64,000 nucleotides of DNA from Ramazzottius varieornatus (Eukaryota; Tardigrada; Eutardigrada; Parachela; Ramazzottiidae): assembly GCA_001949185.1 (NCBI GenBank), contig BDGG01000018.1, forward strand, positions 503,210 through 567,209. The letters run 5' to 3'. Of the stretch, positions 37,981 to 48,446 are shown in pieces. Within the stretch, counting starts at the first letter, position 1. Each line of letters opens with the position of its first letter. The position numbers and the translations under genes were made by a program. The notes under the pieces were generated by a model. That model was not told where the DNA came from. It saw only the letters and a program-made list of their open reading frames with translations, and did no database searches.

Positions 37981-40684
37981 ATCCTACAACCGTCTTTACA
38001 TGGACAAAAGGAACGTCAAGTGGGTAAAGAGAACAGCAGCATAACTAGAGGGGAAAGAACGCTTATCAGAATTACGATAAGCGTGTCAAATAGCAAGAGG
38101 ACAGGCTGGTCCGACAGACATCAATAACTAGCACAAACAATCGACGTTAGGATGCCTCCCACCCCAATACAAGAGTCCTCTAAAGATAACACGAAAGGGG
38201 CTCGCCGTGCTGGAAAACGGCAGCCATGCCGTAGCAGTTTGACTGCAAACTGCTACGACATTTTTGCATGCCAGGGGCGGACAGCCGCGGTCTAGGAACA
38301 GATGTGGGATGTGCAGATCCAGATCAGATCTGGCCAGCAACTGGTGTTCGGCAAAGCTCAGTGGCTGGGTTAGAGTTGATTATGGTGATATTGTTCCGCT
38401 TTAGCATCTGTCTGTCTATAATCCGCCACTTCAAACTGTTGACGCAAGCGCAGATGAGAAGCAAATCTACTTCTTGTTGCGAATAAGAGCTTCTGCTTGC
38501 AAACAATGAAGACCAGCTCCGAACCGAACCAACAAGGGTGGTGCATCGATATCTACAGTATTCGATACGCGCATCTCTCACGCCCACCAACATCAACTAG
38601 ATGGAAATCTGGATAAAATCCAGCTAGTCTTGCCCCCACCATTCTTCAGTTTTTTCCACCATCCTCGCGCCCTTGTACTACACATCGGAGGCTAACGTAC
38701 CGTCAACTGAAAAGCAAAACTGAATTATGAGCTTGATCTTATCGGATTCCAGTGGGCACATCGAGCACGTACAAATAGAGCCGTAATAGGGAGGCGCTCA
38801 AAGGAAAGTTGGTTGTGTGTTTCTTCCTATAGGTCGCATTCAACTAGTTAACCAAGAAATAAACCTTTTATACCTGAGACTTCGAAAGGACAGAGAAGGC
38901 TTCCTTCGAAGTTCTTTATCCCGTTTACACTATGTCGAACTGACGTCACTGCTTGTTCCCTCAGTTTCTTCGGCCAACGATGCCACCTTGGCGAGTAGAG
39001 GAATATGGGATGCATTGAACATTAAACATTCTTCTTGGAATGGGTTGCGTATTAGCTGCGGTAAAACTGGCTCGCAAGCTGGCTACTGCTCACCGAGTAA
39101 CTCTGGTCTTTATGTGACATGGTCAGAGGGTTCAGAATATATTAATATAGCAGAAGGTACCGGACACGTGTCGAAACGACAACATGAAAACATCGCTGCA
39201 GCGTGCTGTCAAGTTCGTGACTTCCAGCCACATCTCGGCCCAGAACCCAGCATCTGTCCAACCCACCTCCAGTTTTTCTGCACAGAGCCAACATCGGTCC
39301 TTTGTACAGTTGGCTGAAAAGGGTTGCGCCAAAGTAACCAGCTGTCCATAGGGACTAATGGACGAAGACAAAATGAACGCAGTCACAATTGACCTTCTTT
39401 GAGGCGGTCGAATCGTGGAATTTGTCCATGAATATTTTCTTCTGCTGTGCACCGGTAGTGCTCTGGAAATGCTTCTCCTGCCTGCTATCACGAAAGAACC
39501 TCGACAAGACGATGCATCCAACGAAACTGGAACCACCTTTGGAAGGGAAAAGCAGCCTCGATTCTACCCCATTCAGACTTGGAGATTCTTACCAGTAAGC
39601 TCAGCAAAATTCACCGTTATGCTTCAAAGACCTTCAGGATGCCGTCGAGGCTGCCAATGTTGGTAACATTAACGATGGTAGCAGCGATCGTTTATTGGTA
39701 TTTGCATGGATAGACACTTCAGCAGTATCTGTCGCATCCAGGAGTATCTGTCTTCCGGTGGCACTGTGAGTGGAACAGCACGATTAAAACTGTACCGTAC
39801 GGTGCGCCGGTGGTGGCGTGATCTTATATCATCGATCAAAAGCGAGATGGCGAACTGCTGGCGGATCTGGGTATGGAGGTTTGCTACCCGGATGGGAGCA
39901 GCCACGATAACTCCCGGGTGGTTCCACCTGATGAGATAGTGCAAGCGGTGGAAGAAGTGGATGGATGGACTGCTAAGACATCGTACTGGGGAGCGGTGTC
40001 AAAGTGGAGCGAGATAGTGGCGAATGCGCAACGTTCCGGTGGCAGCAGTTTTGAAAAAAACTGCATTATTAGTTTTTGGCCCACCTTCTGCACTCTAATA
40101 TTTTATGTTTTTGAAAAACATCGAATTTTTCGTCTTGATAAATTCGGTTCCGAGATTTCGAATGTTCGAATTTTGGAGCAATAAAAGATTACCACCGACA
40201 TACAGAAATTCAGTCTGAGAACCTCACGAAGGATGAACTTTTCCCGTAAGATATTCCGGTTAGGGTGATGGACCCAGCTCATAAGTACAGATGCTGCAAA
40301 AAAAGTAGTGTTCGGTGTCGAGTATAATGTTTCGGTATGACGCTTCAGCTTGTGGTAAAGTGGGACGTAAAAAGAACGCAAAGTTGATACTGGACGAATA
40401 TTTCACGATTGAATATCTAGACCTACTAGACGCTTGATGCAGTAACCCAACAGTAAGCAACAGGCACGATATATATTAGCTGAGAGCTATATCGTGCAAC
40501 AGGTATCGCCCTAAGTCACCCTAAGTGAGTGCTTCACCCCAAGTCGGTACTAACAAATTCTGCTGTGTCGACTTTTAGCGATATTACACAACACAATTAA
40601 ACCTGAAGTATACGCCTACCCGTACCGCAAAATCTAGTTTATGGAAGGAGTCGTTGGGTGGTCAGGAATCGCGGAAGGGTGAAC
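37981..40684. other. Gene-poor stretch, 2.7 kb
   Basis: Several open frames (plus 38817-39317, minus 39536-39132, plus 39873-40184) lack recognisable motifs and convincing splice sites. One of them (39873-40050, with VCYPDGSSHDNSRVVPPDEI and WGAVSKWSEIVANAQR) looks protein-like but is unassigned. Further upstream exons of the receptor-like gene could lie here. Nothing firm. Confidence 0.35.
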
Positions 40685-41000
40685 TCACGGCGGAAGCTAG
40701 AGTAAACAAGGACCGGAAAATTTCCAGCACTTGTCGCAGTCCGACTTGCTGCTGCATTTGACATATTTGTAGTCCTGTCTGCTTCCATCAGTTGTGTGGC
40801 ACCATTGTTTATCGGGAAATTCAACCTTCAGCACAAACGGCTTTTTATCAGCCCCACTCACGACTACACGTCAACCAGATTTCTACTGCAGTGGACACAA
40901 TTTGCGCAGATGGTTCGGACAAACGACAGTTCAACCCAAACGATTGCATTTAGAAGTGTTCAAAAGTTCAAGATGAATAATCGTGAAGCACGACGGACAC
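40570..41000. repeat. Diverged partial copy of 26.05-26.96 kb (cysteine-rich gene 3' part and upstream flank)
   Basis: The segment parallels the region of cysteine-rich copy 3 in the same orientation, with an internal deletion of most of the gene. On the minus strand (about 40830-40690) the C-terminal block is still readable: QWCHTTDGSRQDYKYVKC, CDKCWKFSGPCL. The CWKCAG cysteine has become F, and exon 1, the signal peptide and the first cysteines are gone. Sequence beyond the gene (AGATGGTTCGGACAAACGA, ACGATTGCATTTAGAA) matches 26860-26910. Non-functional fragment. Confidence 0.7.
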
Positions 41001-41149
41001 TCGCCATCGAATTGAAACTTGGCCAAATTTTCTGGAGTAATATTATGGCTGGTAATGAGCATTAACGCATTGGGAAGCGTAGTTGGTGGCCGGACAATGA
41101 GTCAATCAGATTTGCATTGAGCTGGCCTTTTTTTGATTTGTTGAGCTAA

Positions 41150-41440
41150 TTACTGCCAGGCAAACTACCACGGCCAGCATCGGTCGTTTGTTCCATCGTT
41201 TATCTGAAACTACCACGAGTTTTGTAACCTCTAAAAGGTTTGAGCAAGACACTTTTAGAATGTGGTTTTCAAAACCAATAAGTTTTCGTCTGTTTGATTT
41301 AGCTGGGAGTTTCGCAAGGTCTCCATTAATGCGTATCGGAACTCGCGAAGCAGGTGACTTTCTGGAGACCCGCCGACTTCAATCTCGCACATCGCAGGAG
41401 TATCACGTACACTGGCGCACATGAATACCCGCTTGCTCAG
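41150..41440. other. Intergenic; source of a segment repeated inverted near 60.9 kb
   Basis: The piece around 41255-41340 (AAAACCAATAAGTTTTCGTC, GGGAGTTTCGCAAGGTCTCC) recurs inverted at about 60885-60950. The piece at 41095-41160 recurs inverted at about 61070-61140. No gene here. Confidence 0.45.
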
Positions 41441-41449
41441 CTCGTCTGT

Positions 41450-41990
41450 AAGGAAAATCTCTGAGCAGAGATTTGTCAAGTTTTGGTGCTTTTCTATGTG
41501 GCGCACTTCTTCAGTGTTATGACTGGAAGCGTGCGTGACTTGTAAAAACGATCTTGTTGAGACTGAGTCTTTTCCTGTGATGGCGCACCTTCACAGTATC
41601 ATTGGCTGGAAGCGTGCTCCACTGGCAGAAATAATCTTGTTGAACCCGTTAGCCAGCGTTTGATATACAATAATCACGGTTCTAACTGTACGTTGGCATA
41701 GGCTTGATTTTCGACAGTGGACCCTTTACACATTTCGGTGTCAGCGCTCTGACTTTGTCCCCCGAAGAACGCATCACCTACACGACCCTTCCCGTTTCCA
41801 GTCCGCCTCCCGCCCGCTGTACTTCCTCCGCCCCATCCAAGACCGACTCCACATTTTATACATACTCCTACCGGTTACATCGTCCCAGACTTTACAGTCG
41901 CATTCAGGTCGGACGTCCTCATCATTCAGATTCGTCGCGAGTACTACCTGACCAGGGGTGGACGAAGGGACTGAAGTTGTAAAGTGGCCG
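41450..41990 (+). pseudogene. Partial copy of CNNM intron 6 and start of exon 7
   Basis: The segment closely matches 24950-25460, including the palindromic repeats of CNNM intron 6, the AG acceptor, and the exon 7 start ([20 protein letters not shown]). A frameshift appears after about 55 codons (TFYTYS, then the original GYIVPDFTVA frame shifted). The copy diverges after REYYLT, about 41955. There is no upstream gene, so this is a dead duplicate. Confidence 0.85.
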
Positions 41991-44153
41991 AGATTAGAAT
42001 TGGGACCCCACATCGGTAGTCTTGTGGCTAAAGAATCACTAAACCAGCGATCCATTCGCCCATTGTTTTAATCGCCGAAAGACGTCCACGTGGGGACGTC
42101 TTTCCTCGTAAATGTGGCCCACCCGTGACGGTCGGTTCGTCATCGGGTCGGGTTCCCAGTCAGGAACCGGAAGCCGGAAAAAAAAGGTTGTATAATTGAC
42201 TACCGAACTTGCCTGTTTTTAATTACCCATGTTCCACACCGAAACCGACGCTTCCGGTTCGAGCCGTGGCGTAAGGGACATGGTTGCCATTCCCCGACTG
42301 TTTTCCACAAAGTACTGTTTGCCCGGGTAGGCCTGCTAGAGTCAATCTTGATAGAGTTCAAAGCTGCTGGAGCATTCTCACAGCGGGGCAGGCCATTAAA
42401 CTCTTCTAAAGATGCCCATTCTGTTTTCCGTCCCATTCCTAATTCCGCTTGAAAAATAGGAATTCCGCAGAATTCGGGCTGAGCACGATCTGGAACGCTG
42501 GAATTCCGAATTGGAATATAAGGATCTGTTCGGGGTTCCGCTTGTCAGACTCCGTTTTCCACTGCGGAATTCCCACTTTTCAAGCCAATTGTCGAGTTTT
42601 GGTGTCATTTTTGCTCACTACATAGAAGCAAGGCAAACAACTTTGACAAAATCAATCTTTAAGTGGCACACAGTCAGTGTAACTGGTTAGATTGGTGCAC
42701 TAATTGGACACGATCTTGCTGAGCTTGTTAGACGGGGCTAAACCGAGCTTCCGAATGGTTTTTTCTTCTTAAACTGCCGTATTGCAATTCCGATCTTTTC
42801 TTTAGCCTTTCTGGAAAACGGAAGATAGGAACGGAACGAAATTCGGAATTCCCATCCGAATTCCGTTTCAGGAAGCAACTCAGGCGGAATAGGCATCCTT
42901 AAACTCTTCTGCCTTCAGTTCATTAAATCTTATAAGCTACAAGCGCTGTGCTATAAGCTAAGCTCCACGTCACGAACGGGAAAAATGGCCTTTTTTAGGC
43001 CTGGTGTTTTCCAGACATGTCTGATCGACTCCGAACTGTTTTTTCTCTATAAAAACCATTTGTGATAGTCAAATTCCCCATTGAAGTCGAAAGACACAGA
43101 TGTTCTTTGAAGGTGCCATCGGGCGAGCTACGTGAGCTTTTTGAGATGAAAACCCGAAATTGGGGTTGGTAAGACCGACCGTAGGTGGGGCTAGATCTCC
43201 GGTTTTTATCAAAAACCAGAACTATGGTGGGACCGTTCGTTGAAAGCAGTCTGTTGATTCAATTAGCCACATGGTGCAGTTTAGGCTAATTAAAGCATGA
43301 TCGGCATTTTTAGAACGTAAGGCTTGCCATATTCGCACTTTATTTTGGGAGTGATGGTCTTGTACGAACTCGTACGTTCCACTTTTTTAGCAGTGAGACG
43401 TCACAAGCTGACCCAGCAACTCCAGCTTTAAGAGAAGAATGAGTTTCTGGTCTTCTCGTGCGTTTTGCAGCAAATCGGCTGATGTAGAAACCTCTATCAC
43501 CAATGGTTACTGTATAAGTTTCAAACCTGGGGGGAATCGATTTACTCTGTGGAGCTTAAATCATAGTACGACCGAACGCCGCAGCGCCACATGCGGCTGG
43601 ATCGCATTAGGCGCCCATACAGGTACGGCAGCTCAATGAGCGCTAAGCATACAAGGAAACAGGGAGCCTTAAGAGAGGGATTTATTTTCAGCCTCGACAA
43701 CCCAGGCAACGGCCTCTTCGATGTTCGGAGGATAAAAGGTAGAACTAGCTAGTGGTTCTGACCACTGGGAAGGCCGAGCAGAAGCAAAGAAGCACAAGTT
43801 TTGCGAATAAAAACTTCTGCTACTCGGATCAAGTTGCGCACTTGTTTTCAGTACAGAGGTTGCGATATCTGAAAGCTCGAACAATCTGATCGTCCATTGA
43901 AATCTCGACAGACTTAAAAGGTAATATTAGATAACAACACAGCATCGGTCGTGAGAGGTTCAGCTTGAATTCTAGACAGGATATTTAGTTTGCAAGAGCG
44001 GTTAATGATACATTTTCCACGGTGAGATTGTATTCAGAGGGAATGATTATTGGTCAAGAAGACTTGAGAGTCTTTTCATACTCTTCCGAGGAATCACTCT
44101 TCATCCGTGACCTGGTGTAACTGGCGTCGTTTCTTTCCATCGCAGTGAGGGCG
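41991..44153. other. Gene-poor stretch with one transposon
   Basis: No gene supported. It includes the element at 42408-42900 (listed separately). At 42070-42110 there is a short hairpin (AAAGACGTCC...GGACGTCTTTC). Other open frames are short and featureless. Confidence 0.4.
42398..42910. mobile_element. Inverted-repeat element, about 493 bp, with 10-bp target duplication (Mutator-like?)
   Basis: The element spans about 42408-42900. It starts AAAGATGCCCATTC and ends with the inverse of AAGGATGCCTATTC. It is flanked by AAACTCTTCT at 42398-42407 and 42901-42910, a perfect 10-bp duplication. The interior is rich in GGAATTCC, GAATTCCG and related inverted motifs. A 9-11-bp duplication suits a Mutator-like origin better than hAT. 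It has no coding capacity. Confidence 0.65.
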
Positions 44154-44759
44154 TCAAGCTGAGTCAGGTTCTTGGTTGGGTCCTTCAGCGTCATCGTACG
44201 GGAGATTCACTTCGTTGTCGTTGTTTCCATCATGCTCAGAGCGGGGGTTCCCGGTCCGTCCATATTCGCGCATGTGCCATCCGTGCTTACCGTGACCGCC
44301 ACCACCATGTCCCCAGTGTCCGTTTCCGCGCCCTCTATATCCGCCACCATGGCGTCCTCGGTAGTGTCCGCCGCCACTGTGTTCATTGTGACGATTACCA
44401 CCGCTTCCACTGTGATTTCGTCCAACATAGCTCCCGGGTGCCTTTTTGCTGTTTCTTCCTTTGGGACCTTGTCGCTGGTCACTGGCGTTGTTACCCGGCT
44501 TTCGGTCGTTGGAGCGGTGATTTTTGATGTGGTTGTGGGCGTTGTAATGGAAGGGTGCTCGATCACCGAGCCGATTTCGGTAGAATGGTTTATGCGGTGG
44601 ACCATTCGAGCGGAAGTTCATTTTCACGTCAGGCCTGCCGGCGTTGACGTAGGTCTTCATCACGTCGGCTTGTTGGGCGTTCGGTTGGGATGGCTGTTGG
44701 ATGAGGACAGCTCCTCGAGGAGCTGCTGAGGCGCTACCGTGCCCGCGATGGTTCGCCAT
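44154..44759 (-). CDS. Glycine/histidine/arginine-rich disordered protein
   Basis: One uninterrupted frame of 201 codons starting MANHRGHGSASAAPRG. The first half is polar and basic with many N, P and H (NGPPHKPFYRNRLG). The second half is low-complexity G, H, R and Y: HYRGRHGGGYRGRGNGHW, then GHGGGGHGKHGWHM. The C-terminus is acidic (DNEVNLPYDDAEGPNQEPD). There is no signal peptide and no folded domain. The RGRG/GYRGR pieces resemble RGG-type RNA-binding regions; metal binding through histidines or a phase-separating role are alternatives. The antisense strand is also open over most of the length, which is expected from the biased composition and weakens the coding argument. It is unclear whether upstream exons exist; a frame at 44875-44660 overlaps in another phase. 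Confidence 0.5.
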   Translation of the reverse strand: MANHRGHGSASAAPRGAVLIQQPSQPNAQQADVMKTYVNAGRPDVKMNFRSNGPPHKPFYRNRLGDRAPFHYNAHNHIKNHRSNDRKPGNNASDQRQGPKGRNSKKAPGSYVGRNHSGSGGNRHNEHSGGGHYRGRHGGGYRGRGNGHWGHGGGGHGKHGWHMREYGRTGNPRSEHDGNNDNEVNLPYDDAEGPNQEPDSA

Positions 44760-46249
44760 TCGTCATAAGTTAATCTGGTCGCAGCGAGAGCTCCCATCAG
44801 AGGGATACCCGGCGAAGGACCCAAAAAGTGAAAAGTGAGGGAGAATCGCCTCCTACTGTCCGAATGATCTGCCACTGGTCAAAGCAGTGTACAGTCCAGC
44901 TCACCAGACGCTACTGAATATTCTCCCGCTAAGTGCTCACCCTCTTACCCAACTGCTATTTTTACGAATATTAATCCTGTTTTCTTTCCTACGCATGCAA
45001 ACCTCTGGCTGACGAGAGTGTGTATTTTCCTTCCAACTAGAAATATTTTCTCGAATTTTGAAGCTCCCATATATATTAGTTCATAAACACGCACGAAGGG
45101 AAAGTCTGGACCAAGCGAAAATAACGGCACCGCGAAATTTAACCGTAGAAAATTGTCGAGAATTGCATGAAATTGAATAAAATTCCCGACAATTTCCTAC
45201 GGTTGAAATTCACAGTGCCGTCTTTTTTGCTTGGTCCAGACTTTGTACTGGACTACTGGTCCAGACTTTCCCTTCGTGCGTGTACAGTAATTCACCTCAG
45301 GTAATAGGAGGTGAACTATGGAATCTTTTTACGTAATTGGGCAATATGGACCTTGTCACCGATGGGTCGATCGACGACCGTATTGCACATATCGTGCTCC
45401 GAATATCAATTTAAATAATGACGCTTATGATTCCGATTCCAATCCCCAAAACTACGAGCAGTGTATTAATCCAGCCGAGCGAAGCGGGGCGTTCTTAAAG
45501 GGAGAGTTGGGCAGTGTTAAGTTTGACCACAAAGGAATGAAGCTTTTTTGGGCGGGCTCGACCCTAAACGAATGGCCATTGGCTGGCGCGCGATGCTGAA
45601 TCAGGCTCTGCGCATCCTTACACTCAAGATGCACTTTCATGCACCCGCATGCACGTTTCTTGAGATAGTCCTGTCGCACTGTATGCAGGCTGGATGTAGA
45701 CGTCCATTTGGACGTGTTCCTCCAGTCTCCATACAGTACCTTTGGATTATCAGTCTAGAATATAATTTGGGTGTCCCTTGGACGTTCATCTCCAGCCTTA
45801 GAACTGCTAAGGTTCTTCTGGATTCTTCCGGACTATTCTCTTCTGGTCGGGCCTAAGCTGAGCTCGGCTGTCCAGTGGTGTACCACTTGCTGGTTAACCC
45901 GGTCTACAGCATACAGGACAGACAGTGAGGGAAGGGAGAGAAGCTTGCTTTGACCGAGACGCTGACCAAGGTTCTGTTTGAACCATCCACATACTTACTG
46001 CAGTGTGCTTCATCTTACGGTGCTCGTGACTGCAGCGTTGTGTACTGTTGCCTATTCCCTACCCGTGTCACAATGGCTCTTGTCATCGAACTCGGAGAAT
46101 CCGTTCTGGCAGCCAACGTAACAACGTTGACAGCATCTACCTTCTTGCGCAGGTCATCAAAAGGGGAGACGTGGCCGGGTAAGTAAAAGATCTTTCAATG
46201 TAAAGACAAAGTGGACAGAATGTGTTATTTATATACATTTCGCTCTGTA
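44760..46249. other. Intergenic; contains a palindromic element
   Basis: Apart from the element at 45087-45283, the plus frame 45318-45599 (93 codons, rich in N, Y and D) and the frame 45950-46186 may be exons of the unknown gene downstream. Phases to the next exon do not agree, so they are not called. Confidence 0.35.
45087..45283. mobile_element. Near-palindromic MITE, about 197 bp
   Basis: The left terminus ACACGCACGAAGGGAAAGTC is repeated inverted at the right end (GACTTTCCCTTCGTGCGTGT). The arms continue inward over GGTCCAGACTT/AAGTCTGGACC, GACGGCACT, AACCGTAG and ATTGTCG to a centre near 45165. The right arm has a short internal duplication of TGGTCCAGACTTT. No target-site duplication could be defined. 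A half copy lies at 31530-31620. Confidence 0.65.
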
Positions 46250-46252
46250 GAA

Positions 46253-46759
46253 GCTATCGAGTGAATTCTTTCTTACTGACGGAGAAGAGCGCCTTCTTCA
46301 TGAGTCCTCCTTTTTAAAACCATCAGAGTGGTTCACCGAAGGACGATCCGTGCTGGTGAGATCGCTTTACGACCTCAACAAGACCAGCTACCAGCAGGCA
46401 GTAATTGCCGGAATTACAGAGGCGGTCGAAAAGCCCTCTCGTTACCGACTGAAGCGTTGTGATTTCCATGAAATGTAGGTTGACGCAGCGGTAGTGATGG
46501 TTTTATTATTATTTAGAGTTATCGAAGCCTTTAATTTAGGACAAATGCGGAGGATATTAGGATCACTCAGCAGGAAGTACGGAAAACTCGCACGAACCAA
46601 CAACATAAGAAATGGGCACGGTGGACTGTCTGCGGATTGACTCTCGCCATGATTATTCCACCTCCCATTTTCAGCCGCGTTTCAGACTCTTACAAGCTGT
46701 TCTGTTTCCTACTCGAAGTTCACTTGGTGTTCGGCCTTGCTCTTACTTGTAGCTGTCTG
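46253..46759 (+). CDS. 3' part of an unrecognised protein with C-terminal membrane segments
   Basis: Two exons. The first follows a good acceptor (CTCTGTAG): about 46251-46481, KLSSEFFLTDGEERLLHESS, WFTEGRSVLVRSLYDLNKT, ending at donor GTAGGT. The second follows TTTAG: about 46540-46759, in phase, MTNAEDIRITQQEVRKTRT, then hydrophobic WTVCGLTLAMIIPPPIF and KLFCFLLEVHLVFGLAL, stop TAA. Two possible membrane helices close the protein. A diverged copy of the second exon lies at 32.77-32.99 kb. The 5' end is not identified and no family is recognised. Confidence 0.5.
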
Positions 46760-47849
46760 TAACTTGTCCAATTTATAACTACGACTAAGTATTTATTTTT
46801 TTGTCATTCTTTTCAGGCAAAAGCTATTGATCCAAATCGCCCAAAACTTTGCAAATAACTTGGGAAAATAATTTGTGGGGAGCTAAAGAAGTTTTTGTTG
46901 CTCTAAAATTCGATATGATTTTTATCTGAATTTTTCTGCACAATTTTACTTGCCATATAAGAACTGTTTGAATACAACTCTGACTAGTTGCTGGATGGAA
47001 TGATATTTTGTGGACATGACTGATTTCCGAGGTCGTGTGATTTTCTGGATCTTAAGAACAGTACCTCAGAATGTCATCATGGGAGCTAGGACACAAATTT
47101 AGCTCACTGGTCAGGGGAGAAAATGGTTTGTCGCTTCGGAAAGGTCCGCCGTATGGAACTGGCAAATTTCCTCGCTCGAGCTGCGAGCGAGCGACCAGCT
47201 TGTACTGGATTATGACTGTGGTTGCAGGAATCTGCACTTACTATCACACGTGGTGGGTTATTCCCTGTTCTGCTTAGTACATCCGTAACCACACATCGGA
47301 TTCCATCATTGTTCATTGAATCTATAGCATATCGTCCTCGATTCCAGATGACTATTTGGGTTCTAATCAAAGCTCCTCAGCCGGATGGCGGAGAGGCAAC
47401 GATGAAGAAAACTCAGTAATAACCAGGGCAAACCGAGGGGAAGACTAGGGGCGGCAATAATGAAGGGCGACGATTTTCAGTTTCGGCCCCGAGCCCCAGC
47501 AGCCCTTGTTGAATTTCCATTCGCTGTGCCTCTACGTCACGACCCAATCCGGTTGAGGAGCTCTGCCCGGAGCCCAAATGACTTGAACACAATCGTTTTC
47601 CAAAGTAGCGCACTACTCCAGCCGATAACAATGATAACGTGCGTCGCTTCGGAAAGAAATCAAACTCGACAAGATCGCTGTCCTACAGTAAATGGTGCAC
47701 GCTTCCGGCCAATAACAGTGAGAACATGCGCCACTTGAGATAACGATCGTGTTCAGTTCATTTGCTGACGTCTGAGTTCTCCCCATCATCAACCCCATTC
47801 TTCACGCTACTTAACGTGAAACCGAGACACAAGCAAAAGGACTTGTCTT
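46760..47849. other. Intergenic, about 1.1 kb
   Basis: No gene recognised. Diverged GTGGCGCAC palindrome units lie at about 47590-47750 outside any identified intron. Confidence 0.4.
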
Positions 47850-48210
47850 ACTTTGTTACTGGATTCTCGGTTGCGACGGCACAGCAGACGAAGGGATCCC
47901 AATTCCAGCCCCAATTCCGCACCTTCCCTCTGAAAAGTCTTTGATAGACAAGCTAAATCGGCTGTCTTCTACCAGTTGGACCCCGGATCGAAGTTTCTCG
48001 AGTGGGATTCTCATCCAGTTCCGGGATCTCCTCCACTTGTTCCGCTAGGGAAAGCTACGAACAAGAGATAGACATGACAATGGAAACCATCTGCTCAAGG
48101 AAGTACGAAACAGAAGACTGTACGAAGAGTTACCTGTGCAAAGAAACGGCCAAAGCCAGCAGCGACGTAAGGGGACGTGTGACTGATTCCTTCGCCCACA
48201 CGATGCCACA
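47850..48210 (-). pseudogene. Partial, diverged copy of PSMB4 internal exons
   Basis: Sequence at 47855-48060 matches the PSMB4 exon at 48747-48631 (TTGTTACTGGATTCTCGGTT, ATCCAGTTCCGGGATCTCC, TCCACTTGTTCCGCTAGGG). Sequence at about 48135-48185 matches the exon at 49140-49059 (TGTGCAAAGAAACGGCCAAA). Frames are broken and the first exon copy has an internal unrelated stretch. It lies immediately 3' of PSMB4 in the same orientation. Confidence 0.65.
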
Positions 48211-48446
48211 AAAGGATCTTGCAAAGCGGAGCAAACCCCGCAGGCTTCAGTACATCTCCAATCAAGATAAACCCTCCCTACTACTTGCCAGAGCGTTCCA
48301 CATCCACGCACCCCATTACAATCTATATTCGTCTTGGTTTTAATATAAAATGGACTTCCATCTTTTCCCGTTATGCATCAGACGAAGATCATGTACAATT
48401 AACACTTACCCAGAACTCTGAAGAGCTACAAAGACAGTTATCGATC

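Noticed and set aside
38817-39317. 167-codon plus-strand frame
   Set aside because: No recognisable motif; the opposite strand is also open over much of it. Not enough support for a gene.
44172-44729. Plus-strand frame antisense to the Gly/His/Arg-rich gene
   Set aside because: Translation is a run of V, S and T expected from the complement of G/H/R-rich codons; shadow frame.
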